From Lachancea dasiensis (taxonomy: Eukaryota; Ascomycota; Saccharomycetes; Saccharomycetales; Saccharomycetaceae): DNA of 64,000 bases. The notes beneath the pieces were generated by a model that saw nothing but the letters and a program-made list of their open reading frames with translations, did no database searches and had not been told where the DNA came from. The stretch covers positions 930,001-994,000 of the forward strand of contig LT598458.1 in NCBI GenBank assembly GCA_900074725.1, given 5' to 3'. The position numbers were made by a program, and so were the translations under genes. Below, piece by piece: positions 19,760 to 30,577 of this stretch. Within the stretch, counting starts at the first letter, position 1; each line of letters opens with the position of its first letter.

Positions 19760-19814
19760 AGCGTCCGCTACCTAAAATGCGATCTGACGCTCTGCGTCGG
19801 TTGCCTTTGTTGTG

Positions 19815-19824
19815 CCGGTACCGG
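19815..19824. promoter_or_regulatory. Perfect Leu3-type palindrome upstream of ILV3
   Basis: CCGGTACCGG is the canonical Leu3 target (CCGGNNCCGG) and is identical in its core to the site in the S. cerevisiae LEU2 promoter. It lies about 190 bp upstream of the ILV3 ATG and 55 bp after the PCT1 stop, so ILV3 is the only sensible target. Leu3 activates branched-chain amino acid genes when alpha-isopropylmalate accumulates. A CACGTG (Cbf1-type) site follows at 19844-19849. Confidence 0.72.
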
Positions 19825-20013
19825 CCCGAACTAAGAAATTTGTCACGTGATTCGTCATGACAAGTGACAAAATTTTTTAACTATGAGCCATACAATATTT
19901 CAGTATAATAATGCAATCGTGTGGATCATACTGGAGTTCACTGATCTTCGGTCTGATTGACATTCTTGCGTCTCAAATTCGAGCTCAACTTTCATAAGAC
20001 TGAATATTTCAGG

Positions 20014-21780
20014 ATGACCTTTCTAAGTAGATTGTCGAGTACCGATGCCAAAAGGCATTTTTCTGGCTCGCAAAGTGTGTGCAAGAAGTTGAACAGATAT
20101 TCAAACATCATCACCGAACCCAAGGATCAGGGTGCCTCGCAGGCTATGTTGTACGCTACTGGATTCAATCAGGAAGATTTTGAGAAAGCCCAAGTTGGTG
20201 TGGGTTCATGTTGGTGGTCTGGTAACCCTTGCAACATGCATCTGTTGGACTTTAACCACCGCATTACTGCATCTGTGAACAAAGCAGGTTTGAAAGGTAT
20301 GCAATTCAATACAATTGGTGTGTCGGATGGTATTTCCATGGGTACTAAGGGTATGCGTTACTCTTTGCAGAGTAGAGAAATTATCGCTGACTCTTTCGAG
20401 ACCATCATGATGGCCCAACATTACGATGCCAACATCGCCATCCCTTCGTGCGACAAGAACATGCCCGGCGTTATGATGGCGTTTGGTAGACACAACAGGC
20501 CCTCCATCATGGTGTATGGTGGTACCATCATGCCCGGAAACCCCACTTGTGGTTCCAGCAATATTCCCAAGAATATCGACGTCGTTTCGGCTTTCCAATC
20601 CTACGGTCAATATTTGTCCAAGGATTTCACCGAAGAAGAACGCTTAGATGTTGTACAGCACGCTTGTCCAGGTCCAGGTTCTTGCGGTGGTATGTATACA
20701 GCCAATACAATGGCGTCGGTTGCCGAGGTGTTGGGTTTAACTTTGCCAAACACTTCCTCGTTCCCCGCTGTCTCCAAGGAAAAAATGGCCGAGTGCGATA
20801 ACATTGGTGAAGCTATCAAGAAGACCATGGAACTTGGTATTCTTCCTCGTGACATCATGACCAAAGAATCTTTTGAAAATGCTATCAGATATGTGGTTGC
20901 AACTGGTGGCTCTACGAACGCTGTCCTTCACTTGGTTGCCATTGCGCACTCTGCTGGCGTTAAGATTACTCCCGATGACTTCCAACGTCTCAGTGACAGC
21001 ACTCCATTGTTAGGTGACTTTAAACCATCAGGCAAGTACATGATGGCTGACCTTTACAAACTTGGTGGTACCCAGGCTGTGATCAAATACATGTACGAAC
21101 AGGGTTTGTTGAATGGTGACACCATTACTGTCACTGGTGAAACACTGGGAGAACGTGCTGCGAAGGCCGTTGGCCTACCAGAAGGCCAAGATGCCATGAG
21201 ACCATTATCTTCCCCTATAAAACCCCAAGGGCATTTGCAGATCTTGTATGGGTCGCTTGCCCCAGGTGGTTCCGTGGGTAAAATCACCGGTAAAGAAGGG
21301 ACTTATTTCCAAGGAAAAGCCCGTGTCTTTGACGAAGAAGCAGGCTTCATTCGCGCATTGGAGAACGGAGAGATCAAGCAAGGTGAGAAGACAGTTGTCG
21401 TTATCAGATACGAGGGTCCAAAAGGTGGCCCAGGTATGCCTGAAATGTTGAAACCTTCATCCGCTCTAATGGGCTACGGTCTGGGTAAGGATGTCGCTCT
21501 GTTGACCGACGGTAGATTCTCAGGTGGTTCTCATGGCTTCTTGATTGGCCACATCGTTCCAGAAGCTGCTGAGGGCGGTCCAATCGGTTTGGTGAGGGAC
21601 GGTGACATTATCACCATCGACGCCAACAACAACAGGATCGATGTTGACGCTTCGGAAGAAGAAATGGCCCAACGTAGGGCCGAGTGGACTGCCCCCGCCC
21701 CTCGTTATACAAGAGGCACCCTTGCCAGATATAGCAAATTGGTTTCTAACGCTTCTCTCGGCTGTGTGACTGATGCTTAA
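20014..21780 (+). CDS. ILV3: Mitochondrial dihydroxyacid dehydratase
   Basis: Ilv3 catalyses the third common step of isoleucine and valine synthesis in the mitochondrial matrix and is an iron-sulfur enzyme. The 588-aa product (S. cerevisiae 585) begins with a basic, acid-poor presequence ([16 protein letters not shown]). Cluster-ligand and active-site regions are clear: [40 protein letters not shown] and [16 protein letters not shown] start at the ATG at 20014; nineteen in-frame codons upstream begin with TTG. It corresponds to YJR016C. Confidence 0.98.
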   Translation: MTFLSRLSSTDAKRHFSGSQSVCKKLNRYSNIITEPKDQGASQAMLYATGFNQEDFEKAQVGVGSCWWSGNPCNMHLLDFNHRITASVNKAGLKGMQFNTIGVSDGISMGTKGMRYSLQSREIIADSFETIMMAQHYDANIAIPSCDKNMPGVMMAFGRHNRPSIMVYGGTIMPGNPTCGSSNIPKNIDVVSAFQSYGQYLSKDFTEEERLDVVQHACPGPGSCGGMYTANTMASVAEVLGLTLPNTSSFPAVSKEKMAECDNIGEAIKKTMELGILPRDIMTKESFENAIRYVVATGGSTNAVLHLVAIAHSAGVKITPDDFQRLSDSTPLLGDFKPSGKYMMADLYKLGGTQAVIKYMYEQGLLNGDTITVTGETLGERAAKAVGLPEGQDAMRPLSSPIKPQGHLQILYGSLAPGGSVGKITGKEGTYFQGKARVFDEEAGFIRALENGEIKQGEKTVVVIRYEGPKGGPGMPEMLKPSSALMGYGLGKDVALLTDGRFSGGSHGFLIGHIVPEAAEGGPIGLVRDGDIITIDANNNRIDVDASEEEMAQRRAEWTAPAPRYTRGTLARYSKLVSNASLGCVTDA

Positions 21781-22393
21781 AAGGTAACTGCACTTTTTGG
21801 ACTTGACCAATAACACATTGTTTCACAGAAACTTGCAGAATGAAATCTGAAAGACTCTAATATTTATTGAAAGCCACTTGATGTAGCAGCAACTTAATTT
21901 AACTTAGTCCATTGAATGGATGGTTTATAAACAATGATAGATCTTCAAATAATCCAAACTCAAACATTAACGCCACTCAGCCATCCATCCGTCTCCTAAC
22001 TTGTTCTAAGGCTCATTTGACGAATAATAAAACTTCTCTAGGTGCTTTATCCACTATCGGTAAGCTAGACACACGTACTCGTGCCTTATATATATGATGG
22101 TTCAAAGGGAAAGAGAAACGACCCTGCTTTTTTGTTGAACTCTTAGAAATCTAAGAGAATTGAAATACAACTGAAGCGTATTATTTTTGTATCTCGATTA
22201 TCGCATAGCAGCGCCATTCGCTGGTCGGAGTTTATCGTCTACCAAGTTGAATAAACTGACATTACTATTTTACTGTCACCATGCTTTCGTGTGAAATGCA
22301 CGATCTACAAGACAAAATTGTTCACTTTAATGCAGCGCATCTCATCTCTCCATTGCCAGGAAGCCAGCAATTTCTAGCCCCCCTACACCGACA
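21781..22393. other. Intergenic stretch ILV3/ELP2
   Basis: This is 613 bp holding the ILV3 3' flank and the ELP2 promoter. A short ATG frame at 22281 overlaps the ELP2 start in another phase and has no family resemblance. No RNA gene or repeat is seen. Confidence 0.5.
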
Positions 22394-24754
22394 ATGGTTC
22401 TGTCTGAGGGCGTATTTATTGGGTGCAACAGACAAACACAAGTCAGTGATTACAGCTCCAAATGGAAAGTCGCTGCTTTCGGTGCTGGTAAAACTATTGC
22501 GCTGTGGAAACCGTTAGAATCGGCCGCGCGTGGTGTCTATGTTACTCTCAAGGGCCACAAAGCCGAAGTCACTTGCGTCAGATTTGTGAAAGATTCAGAT
22601 TTGATGATAACGGCCTCAGAAGATTTTCAGATAAAGATATGGGAACATTCAAACGATACGTTCGAAAATATTCAGACACTAAACCATCACAAGCACACAA
22701 TCACTGCGATTGCAGTGCTGCACGATATTTTTGCGGTAGGGTGCGCGGATGGATCAGTTTCCATTTGGAGCTTGGCCAGTGGAAAGGCACAGTTGGCGCA
22801 TTCCTTTGAGCCCAAAACAAATACTTTCCCGCTATGTTTGGCCCTAAAAAGCATGCAAGATAACAGCATGCTATTGGCTGTTGGTGGAACGAACCCCAAC
22901 GTATTCATTTATTCTTTTGAGTGGAGGGCTCAAGAGATGTCAAATTTTCAACAAGCGGCTGTGCTTGAAGGTCATGAAGATTGGATCAAGGCAATGGATT
23001 TCTATGAGGAGTCGAAGGGAAACATCCTCCTTGCAACTGGGTCACAAGATCGCTACATAAGACTCTGGAGAATACGAACTAACGAACTTATTGATAATTC
23101 AGATGAGGATGATTCCAAATTGAAACTTCTATCGAACAAACAATCGAAATTCATGGCAAATGCAAATTTAAAAGTTGCAATTAATTTTGAAGCTCTGATT
23201 GTTGGCCACGACGATTGGATCTCCTGTTTGCAATGGCACAAAGATCGTTTACAGTTAATGGCTTCTACAGCCGATACAGCCGTAATGATTTGGGAACCTG
23301 ATGAGGATTCTGGAGTGTGGATTTGTGCTTCTCGTCTGGGAGAACTATCATCAAAGGGCGCGTCTACGGCCACTGGATCAGCTGGAGGATTTTGGTCTTG
23401 TAATTGGCTATTTCATGAGGGAAGGGACTATATCTTAACCAACGGCAAAACAGGATCGTGGAGAATGTGGGGCTCGGGTGAGATGGGAATATGGCATCAA
23501 CACTTGGCGATCACAGGCCCTGCAAAAGCTGCGACAGATGCTGCATGGTCTCCTGATGGTACCTATTTGCTAGTTACGTCTTTGGATCAAACTACTCGGT
23601 TACTATCAAAATATAGGAGAACAGACGACCGTGATGAAAAAGCTGGATCGTGGTTTGAATTCGCGAGGCCCCAGATTCATGGCTACGATATGATGTGTGT
23701 CGAACCCCTTTCAAAAACTAGATTCATCAGCGGTGGAGATGAGAAAATATTGAGATCTTTCGACGAGCCTAAAGGAGTTGCACAAATTCTAGAAAAGTTT
23801 GCCGGCATACACATCGAGCATCCAGATGTCATGCCTGACTCTGCGGCTCTGCCTGCCCTCGGTTTGTCAAGTAAGGCGGTCGCAGATACAGAAGACGAGG
23901 AAGAGGAGGATCCCGATGCCAGAGAAACCAACGAAACCAAAAACATCTCTTTTGACGTTGTCTCGTCTTTGACCACTCCACCCATTGAAGATCAACTTCA
24001 AAGGCATACTCTTTGGCCTGAAATTGAAAAGCTTTATGGTCACGGGTACGAAATATCCTGCCTTGATATAAGTGCAGACTCTAATGTTGTTGCTTCTGCC
24101 TGTAAATCGAACAACACGCAACACGCTGTCATTCGCTTTTTTGATACACGTACTTGGCTGCAGCTAAAGCCTGCCGAACAACTTCACGCTTTAACTATAA
24201 CAAGGCTAAAGTTTTCCAATGACAACACCTCGCTGTTGAGTGTCAGCCGCGACAGACAATGGGCAATTTGGAGAAGAGATTTGACATCGAACGAATTTCA
24301 TCTGGCATACAAAAATGAGAGGGCTCATACTAGAATTATCTGGGACGGTGATTGGGCGCCTCTCGAATACGGTCAGCTCTTCGTCACCGCGTCAAGAGAT
24401 AAGAGCGTCAAAGCTTGGAGGTTTTCCTCCAGTGTAAGTGATTACGTTGAAGATGGACTTTTCAAGCTCGGTGAGCCCGTAACAGCTCTATCGATTTACC
24501 CAGAGCTTTTTAACGGCAAAATTTTACTAGCTTTAGGACTAGAAAGCGGGGCGATCGAGATTTTCATCTACGGGGAGCAGTTCTGCAGAATTACAAGGCT
24601 GGACGATAAAATCACTCCAGCGGATAGAATAAACAGACTAAGATGGTCTCCTGTGCACGATGGGTGCAAACTTAACCTAGCATCGGTAAGTGCTGATCAT
24701 TCGGCTCGTATATATTCTATAGACCTAAGTTTCGTGGAGGAGCTGTCTAGATAA
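22394..24754 (+). CDS. ELP2: Elongator subunit Elp2
   Basis: Elp2 is the WD40 scaffold of the Elongator complex, which modifies wobble uridines of tRNAs (mcm5U/ncm5U). The 786-aa product (S. cerevisiae 788) is built of two beta-propellers. WD-type blades appear throughout, for example GHKAEVTCVRF, GHEDWIKAMDF, GHDDWISCLQW, SWRMWGSGEMG, GHGYEISCLDIS and TASRDKSVKAWRF. An acidic insert (EDEEEEDPDA) lies between the propellers near residue 505. The N-terminus GVFIGCNRQTQVSD matches the S. cerevisiae start, supporting the ATG at 22394. It corresponds to YGR200C. Confidence 0.97.
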   Translation: MVLSEGVFIGCNRQTQVSDYSSKWKVAAFGAGKTIALWKPLESAARGVYVTLKGHKAEVTCVRFVKDSDLMITASEDFQIKIWEHSNDTFENIQTLNHHKHTITAIAVLHDIFAVGCADGSVSIWSLASGKAQLAHSFEPKTNTFPLCLALKSMQDNSMLLAVGGTNPNVFIYSFEWRAQEMSNFQQAAVLEGHEDWIKAMDFYEESKGNILLATGSQDRYIRLWRIRTNELIDNSDEDDSKLKLLSNKQSKFMANANLKVAINFEALIVGHDDWISCLQWHKDRLQLMASTADTAVMIWEPDEDSGVWICASRLGELSSKGASTATGSAGGFWSCNWLFHEGRDYILTNGKTGSWRMWGSGEMGIWHQHLAITGPAKAATDAAWSPDGTYLLVTSLDQTTRLLSKYRRTDDRDEKAGSWFEFARPQIHGYDMMCVEPLSKTRFISGGDEKILRSFDEPKGVAQILEKFAGIHIEHPDVMPDSAALPALGLSSKAVADTEDEEEEDPDARETNETKNISFDVVSSLTTPPIEDQLQRHTLWPEIEKLYGHGYEISCLDISADSNVVASACKSNNTQHAVIRFFDTRTWLQLKPAEQLHALTITRLKFSNDNTSLLSVSRDRQWAIWRRDLTSNEFHLAYKNERAHTRIIWDGDWAPLEYGQLFVTASRDKSVKAWRFSSSVSDYVEDGLFKLGEPVTALSIYPELFNGKILLALGLESGAIEIFIYGEQFCRITRLDDKITPADRINRLRWSPVHDGCKLNLASVSADHSARIYSIDLSFVEELSR

Positions 24755-24790
24755 CGTCAACTTCCACTAAATATTTTTCTTGTAGCGTCT

Positions 24791-27046
24791 CTAGGTTGAA
24801 ATTGTCCATGTATTAACCCAATCCAAATACTGATAGTTCATGGCGGGACCGTCCATTCCCTGTGCGATCGGAGCAAAGTACATGTAGGTGTAAATGCATC
24901 CTGCATAGAGCGTCGAGTAGATTACAACATTCAACAAAACCCTTTTGGGTAACACTGTTTCCAGCACAAAGCCAAATACTAAGATGGCAAAGTACAACGC
25001 TGGAACATAGTGGTGCACATATGTTACTCTTCCCATGAAAACGAATGGTAGATAATGGAGCAACCAAGCCAGAAATGGTAATACACCTTGCATTCCCAGT
25101 ACAGACAGATCGCCTTGGGTCAAAGAAACAGTTTGTCTTCTCCACCTTAAGGCAAACATTACTACGTAGCAGCAGAAAAACACTAACGCAGCGGTTGACA
25201 ACCAAGTTTGGAAGGGTGACCCGAGCAAATAATACTTGACAGTCGTACTACCCCAGCCGCACATTCTTAGTCCGGTATGAAGTGTTGGCCACTCCCAGGC
25301 CTTCGTAGCCAACGCGTCAAACTTGTCTTCGTCGGGCACCAAAGCATTGTTTGACGAAGCCATGGCAAAATTTATAAGAATGAAATCGGCCCAAAATTTC
25401 GACTTCGGAGGAACATATCCTTCAGATTTCTCAAAATTAGCATTCCAATGGTCCTCCACATTCCACCATGTGGATTTGTCGCGTTTAGTCCAGGAAGTTT
25501 TACACACAATCTCTGCCTGCTTGAAGCCCCACGCTGGATAAGCCAGGCCCGTAGTAGCTAGATAGCAGCCCAGTTCTTTATGCCTTAGTCTAAAACTCGT
25601 TGAAATTGGATGAATTTTATTCGAATCTTCGTTGGGGAAGGTGGCATTTGAAGAAGCGAGCTGTTGGACAACTTCAATGATCCAGTCATCCTTGACATCA
25701 CCAATATTCTTATCACCATAGCCTGACACCTCGTAACAGTTTTTGGAGACATGAGCAGGTATTTCGTGAGAGTGAAGATTGGCTTTTGTGTTCCTGTGCA
25801 CTAGACGGAGCTCAGATCCATCGATCAATTTCAAGGACTCATCGCCCCCTGGTGAGAACTCACTTATTTCCATGCCAGACTGTCTTGGGAAATTTATTAT
25901 CCAGTTATTATTGTCGTCGGAATGTCCATACCCGGTTACTTGATGCTGTCCAGAGCCGAATGGATATAACTGAACGTGTGAATGAAGTAGGTTGGGACTG
26001 AGTCCATGAGACCTGATAGTCACTTCGGAACCATAAGCTAAGTCTCTAGGCCCAATTTCTATCTTGTTATTGTCCAAGTTTACTTGGAATAGTGTATTCG
26101 TAGATGCATCCCCAGTACCGGATTTGTGCAAAATGGTGAAGTGAATTTTGAAGCAGAATAGGTAAATCATAAACGGAATGATGATCAAATTGATGATGCG
26201 GATAACCCAATGCCTATAGTAGATAGAGCGGGGGAGAGTTTTGTTGTGGTGGCTTGTGAAAAGATCGGCAATTGTGTAAGCACCGGCCACGAGGGTGATG
26301 AAGAGACCAACCCACTTGACAGAACAAACACATCCAATTGATAGGCCCAAAAGAAGCATCCACATAGACCACTTCCTAGTAAACTGTTCTTGGCGCAAAC
26401 TATGCACCTTTGTAATACAATAATATGTGGTTGCTGTGAAGAAGAGGAGAATTGAATCCAAAAGAATGAATTTCGAAAGAGCAACGTATGATAGTTCCAA
26501 AGCTACCATCAAACCCAACAGCATAGAGCAGTGATTACCAAATCCCACATTTCGTGCTGAGAGCGTCATTAATGGAGCACATAGAGCGCCAAAAATTGCG
26601 TTGAACTGCCGCATGAACTTGAAATTCACACCATCGGGGTAAGGTTCCCCCGAATCAAACCCAAAATTACCGTCGAATCCAGCTAGGTATTCACTGAGGG
26701 CAATCAGCATTTTGCCAAGTGGTGGGTGAACGTCGTGATAAAATTCGTTTTTGATGTAATAGGAACCGAACTTACCAAAGTGAGCTTCATCCCAAACCAC
26801 GGAGTCGTTAGAATCGATTTTATGGAATCGCACATAAAAGGAAAGAGCTGTTAAAGCGCCGAGACCTAAATACTTAAAGGTTGAATTATAGTTGCTCACA
26901 GGATCAAGTGCTTCTTTCGGAGTTGAGGCCTCGTCACTGCTAGCTTCATCGAATGGGCCATCATTTCCCAGGTCATCCTTGAAATTCTTACGACGTTCTC
27001 GCAGATTAAGCTCAGAACTCTTTGGCAGAAAGCCAGAAGTGGGCAT
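24791..27046 (-). CDS. PMT6: Protein O-mannosyltransferase Pmt6
   Basis: PMT proteins transfer mannose from dolichol-phosphate mannose to Ser/Thr of secretory proteins in the ER membrane. The 751-aa product (S. cerevisiae Pmt6 759) has a cytosolic N-tail, the luminal loop-1 motif VVWDEAHFGKFGS with the conserved Asp-Glu, several hydrophobic membrane segments, three MIR motifs at about residues 320-510 (such as LLHSHVQLYPFGSGQHQVTG and LGCYLATTG), and a C-terminal membrane block. Assignment to PMT6 rather than PMT1-5 rests on synteny with YGR199W. The start is the ATG at 27046. It converges on ELP2 only about 35 bp away. Confidence 0.93.
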   Translation of the reverse strand: MPTSGFLPKSSELNLRERRKNFKDDLGNDGPFDEASSDEASTPKEALDPVSNYNSTFKYLGLGALTALSFYVRFHKIDSNDSVVWDEAHFGKFGSYYIKNEFYHDVHPPLGKMLIALSEYLAGFDGNFGFDSGEPYPDGVNFKFMRQFNAIFGALCAPLMTLSARNVGFGNHCSMLLGLMVALELSYVALSKFILLDSILLFFTATTYYCITKVHSLRQEQFTRKWSMWMLLLGLSIGCVCSVKWVGLFITLVAGAYTIADLFTSHHNKTLPRSIYYRHWVIRIINLIIIPFMIYLFCFKIHFTILHKSGTGDASTNTLFQVNLDNNKIEIGPRDLAYGSEVTIRSHGLSPNLLHSHVQLYPFGSGQHQVTGYGHSDDNNNWIINFPRQSGMEISEFSPGGDESLKLIDGSELRLVHRNTKANLHSHEIPAHVSKNCYEVSGYGDKNIGDVKDDWIIEVVQQLASSNATFPNEDSNKIHPISTSFRLRHKELGCYLATTGLAYPAWGFKQAEIVCKTSWTKRDKSTWWNVEDHWNANFEKSEGYVPPKSKFWADFILINFAMASSNNALVPDEDKFDALATKAWEWPTLHTGLRMCGWGSTTVKYYLLGSPFQTWLSTAALVFFCCYVVMFALRWRRQTVSLTQGDLSVLGMQGVLPFLAWLLHYLPFVFMGRVTYVHHYVPALYFAILVFGFVLETVLPKRVLLNVVIYSTLYAGCIYTYMYFAPIAQGMDGPAMNYQYLDWVNTWTIST

Positions 27047-27312
27047 TTTCAATCAGCAGCTGGTAATGAGCTCAACGCTACACTATCCAAAGAAAGTGCT
27101 TTACTTAGATAACTGATTTTAGCTGTAGAGGAACAATTTTTCGTGTAAATGAATCGACCCAAATAATGAATGATATAATAATATATACTACCCCAATCAC
27201 ACTATACACATGAAATAGATCAAATTGCTAACCAACTGTAAAGCATACCGTTGAGCTTCTTGTTTTTCGCTTGACAAATATTACAAGTATGGACGTAATC
27301 GAGTCGTCCTTT

Positions 27313-29532
27313 CTAAAAGTTGCACATCCTAAAATCTCTGATGGGCTGAAGTTCTTGAAACTTTACGGTGTTCCAAAGAGATAATTCTGCCCTTTCTACA
27401 TCCCCATACTTTTCATAAACTTGTGACATGCACCACCATATCTCTGGGGAATGGCATGCTTCGATGGATTTCTCAACAGACTCTTCCAGCAGCAGCTTTA
27501 GTCTCGCTAGAGCAGCAGATCTGTCTTTTTCACCGGAGAACGCATCTGGCGCATCTGATGCTTTGGGTTTGTGCAACATATTTGTATCCAGTTTATGATG
27601 TTCTTCGACCACTGGATCGGGTATCAGACACCTTGCAAAACCTACAATGGCGTCAGTGTTCAGCGGGTCGTGATACAGCACTTTTTCAAATGATTGCAAA
27701 GCGCGCATATTGTCGTCTTTCAACGACATGTAACCTTCAGCAATAACGTTGTTCAGATTTTGAAACTTCGATGTCTGAGCCCGGGACTCGGCTAATGCCT
27801 CCTTTGCGTCTCCAAATAAATCGCTCGCCATGTACAGTTTTACTGCATACAACCAAACACTTTGACGTAGATACTCTACGCTCTTGTTGGAGTCGGGACC
27901 CAGGTCACAATTTTTCAATTGAGAAGGGAACGCTACACTTAGAAGTTCAAAGAGCTCTGGTAAAAGCTCTAATGCATCCTCAGCACCGAACATATCCTTC
28001 GTAATACTTAACTGGGTCATTTTGAGGCTGATAAGTTGCCATCTATCCGCCACTTGAATTGTCGATCCTTCCTGAATAGCCTGCTGTAGGGCCTGCAAGA
28101 CGGAGCACACAATTCTGAATGATACGTTTTTATCTTCTTTTGTAGATTCGCATAGTGCGAGTAAATGCCATGCCCTGTAGTTCTCCGGTTCATTTTCAAG
28201 AATAAAACCTTTGATAAATTTTATAGCCTGTCCAATTTCTCTCTTCTGCGCCAGCGTATATCCATAATTGAAGTTGATTTGGTCACAGGTTGGATCGGCA
28301 GAGAATGCATTGGCTAAGTAGTATGAATTAGAATCTTGTAACAGGGAATTGAGGCTCTCGCGGTTTTGTTCATATAAAGCATTCCAAGACCGGGAGAGAG
28401 TAGTCGAAAGCTTTTGTGGTAAAAACAACTTTGTGCCATGGGAAGCGATGTCCATTGACTTCTCTTTTCCTAATAAGGGCAAAGATAGATTGTCGTAAAA
28501 TTGCGTTAGCAAGCCTTCAAACTCTTGCAAGAAATCGGTGAAACTGAAAATTTTTGGAATATCAGATAATCCACGCTGACCAGCAACAAACCTGTAGCCT
28601 TCAATGAGCGAAACAACATCCAACCATTGACCATTATTGAGTTCTTTGTAATTTTTATTGTAGTTCAAGAAGTTAACGAAGTTTAAGGTCGATTCCCGCA
28701 ACTGGTTCTCGCAACCAAAGTATATCATAGCAGTTTTTGAAACCTGCATACTTTGAAAAGTCTTGCCCATAGATTGTATAATAAAGGTATGCCACTCCTG
28801 GGATTTAGGAGAATGCGAGTTTAGAAGATAATATTGTAGAACAATATGGAATTGCTCTAATTTAGTGTCGTTTGATTCGTCTGCAGTAGGAAAGCTTGCA
28901 TTTTTCAAGATTCCCATTCCGATTTTTAACAGTTGCTGATCGTGATTCTCGGGATCCGATTTAACAGCAGTATAGTAGGTGACACTACTGGCGGTCAACT
29001 CCTTGAAAATTTGATCCCACTTCAAATTCATACGAGCTATAATCAGGTCAAGATAGTGAAAGCTCAATGCTTCTGATTCTTTGGGAAGACGCGAAGTTGT
29101 TTCCAGCAAATGCGCAGCGTAATACTGAGACACCTCAGTCTCTGGTTGCAACAAGCCTGTGTAATAAAGTGCTTCAAGCTCGAGCAGCATGGAAAAGCTG
29201 GGTACAGCGGTTAATTTTATGGTACCCGCACGGTGAAAGCTCTCGTGTGCTAGGTCACCGTTAGACAAATGATAGTTGAGAATTCCGCTCAAATTCAGCC
29301 CAATTTTCAATTTGAGGGGATCAGAAGCACTTTCGTAGCCCACTTTCATCAATTCCTCATTCAATATTCGCAACGCGCTTTCTTTCATAGCAATCCCTCC
29401 AAAGACATGATAATGAGTCCGGTATTGCAAGCTCAGAAGGGCCTTTAACTGCACGTCGGGGCAATCGAACGTTCCAGCTCCTAGCATTCTGCACAATAGG
29501 GCAGTTTTGGCCTCTTCTGTTTCGCAAGTCAT
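27313..29532 (-). CDS. YPP1: Ypp1, adaptor of the Stt4 PI4-kinase complex
   Basis: Ypp1 links the PI 4-kinase Stt4 to Efr3 at plasma-membrane patches; it is the yeast TTC7 counterpart. The 739-aa product is shorter than the S. cerevisiae protein (817). It consists of helical repeat sequence with TPR-like pairs, most obvious in the C-terminal third (about residues 440-480 and 600-730: FNYGYTLAQKREIGQAIKF, ALQSFEKVLYHDPLNTDAIV and ALARLKLLLEESVEKS). It lies head-to-tail upstream of PMT6 on the same strand, as YGR198W follows YGR199W. Confidence 0.9.
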   Translation of the reverse strand: MTCETEEAKTALLCRMLGAGTFDCPDVQLKALLSLQYRTHYHVFGGIAMKESALRILNEELMKVGYESASDPLKLKIGLNLSGILNYHLSNGDLAHESFHRAGTIKLTAVPSFSMLLELEALYYTGLLQPETEVSQYYAAHLLETTSRLPKESEALSFHYLDLIIARMNLKWDQIFKELTASSVTYYTAVKSDPENHDQQLLKIGMGILKNASFPTADESNDTKLEQFHIVLQYYLLNSHSPKSQEWHTFIIQSMGKTFQSMQVSKTAMIYFGCENQLRESTLNFVNFLNYNKNYKELNNGQWLDVVSLIEGYRFVAGQRGLSDIPKIFSFTDFLQEFEGLLTQFYDNLSLPLLGKEKSMDIASHGTKLFLPQKLSTTLSRSWNALYEQNRESLNSLLQDSNSYYLANAFSADPTCDQINFNYGYTLAQKREIGQAIKFIKGFILENEPENYRAWHLLALCESTKEDKNVSFRIVCSVLQALQQAIQEGSTIQVADRWQLISLKMTQLSITKDMFGAEDALELLPELFELLSVAFPSQLKNCDLGPDSNKSVEYLRQSVWLYAVKLYMASDLFGDAKEALAESRAQTSKFQNLNNVIAEGYMSLKDDNMRALQSFEKVLYHDPLNTDAIVGFARCLIPDPVVEEHHKLDTNMLHKPKASDAPDAFSGEKDRSAALARLKLLLEESVEKSIEACHSPEIWWCMSQVYEKYGDVERAELSLWNTVKFQELQPIRDFRMCNF

Positions 29533-29729
29533 CGCAGCGAGGGTTTTTAAGCAACGACTGAGCTCCTTTAGCGTACACGAATATTGGGTTGATACTTCAT
29601 GCTCTCTTCCATTATTTACTTACTATTGGCCATTATAAAATCGTATCATTATAAACGTGTGTTAGTGAGGTTGGCTACCGCACCTAGCGCTATTTTGTTA
29701 CAACGCTATCTTTTAAGTAGCTTCAGTGC

Positions 29730-30323
29730 TCAGTTCTCGGAAGCATCCGCGTCAGTCGTGGGTTTCTTTTTCTTTTTGGTATCAATCTGCTCGACCTTGA
29801 CGTCTTTCATGCCCTTTTCCTCTAGCAGTTTGTGAATGTATGCCTCGGCTTCGTCGGCAAGATCTCCCTGGATGACGATTTCCTCCTTCTTTTCGGCATT
29901 CTTGGAGACCGAACAGCCTGTAGCGAATTTCGAAGCGAAGGTCTTGGCCAGTTTTTTCATGTCTATCTCAAACACTTCCAGACCACTAATAGCGACCATA
30001 CACTTGCGCTTAGTACGAGCTTCGCGTCTGATGACAACCTTGGAAGAAAGCTTCTTGGCCAGTTCCCGCTGTTCTCGGTTTTCCTGCTTGGATTGCAACT
30101 TCAAGAGATCTTTCTCAAGTTTTTCCTCACGTTCATCACCAATAGAGCTTGCGGCGAGCTTTGCAGCAGTCTCGTCGGTCTCCGCACTGCCGTATTCCTG
30201 GGCGAATCTATCGGGGTGGTTTTCTGAAAGCCAGACTTTGCAACGCTTCAACTTACCCGAAAACTCGCAGTATTCAGGAGGATAAGAACATATGCCACAA
30301 TAGATAACATTTCTAAGAGACAT
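29730..30323 (-). CDS. TMA22: Density-regulated protein Tma22
   Basis: Tma22 (DENR) forms a heterodimer with Tma20 (MCT-1) that helps recycle 40S subunits after termination. The 197-aa product (S. cerevisiae 198) has an N-terminal zinc-binding-like segment IYCGICSYPPEYCEF and a C-terminal SUI1/eIF1 domain from about residue 95 to 180 (RKCMVAISGLEVFEID, LAKTFASKFATGCSV and EIVIQGDL). A Lys-rich tail follows. It is the YJR014W ortholog, placed between chromosome VII orthologs. Confidence 0.96.
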   Translation of the reverse strand: MSLRNVIYCGICSYPPEYCEFSGKLKRCKVWLSENHPDRFAQEYGSAETDETAAKLAASSIGDEREEKLEKDLLKLQSKQENREQRELAKKLSSKVVIRREARTKRKCMVAISGLEVFEIDMKKLAKTFASKFATGCSVSKNAEKKEEIVIQGDLADEAEAYIHKLLEEKGMKDVKVEQIDTKKKKKPTTDADASEN

Positions 30324-30577
30324 TTTTTATCGGTGACCGGTTGTGGATGACGATGGAATGGACGCTCAAGACACTCTGAGCTGCAACGATTGTTAACAGA
30401 TCGCATCGCTGAGTGACTGGTCGAATTTGTTTAATTAAATGATATCGTTTGGTACGTACTTTGATTAATGAAGGCTTAAATCTGAAGTCTTAAGGTAGAA
30501 GATCTATGCTCGCTCGTAAGCTAGGGTATTACCTTGGAAGGTTCTTACGCATATTTGGAGGGAGCTAATTCTCAGCC

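Noticed and set aside
19840-19930. Possible point centromere between PCT1 and ILV3
   Set aside because: TCACGTGA is present, but the following sequence is only moderately A/T-rich, there is no CDEIII-like element, and the adjacent Leu3 palindrome explains the region as a promoter.
22281-22517. ATG frame overlapping the ELP2 start
   Set aside because: ELP2 from the ATG at 22394 matches the known N-terminus; the overlapping frame is in another phase and has no family resemblance.
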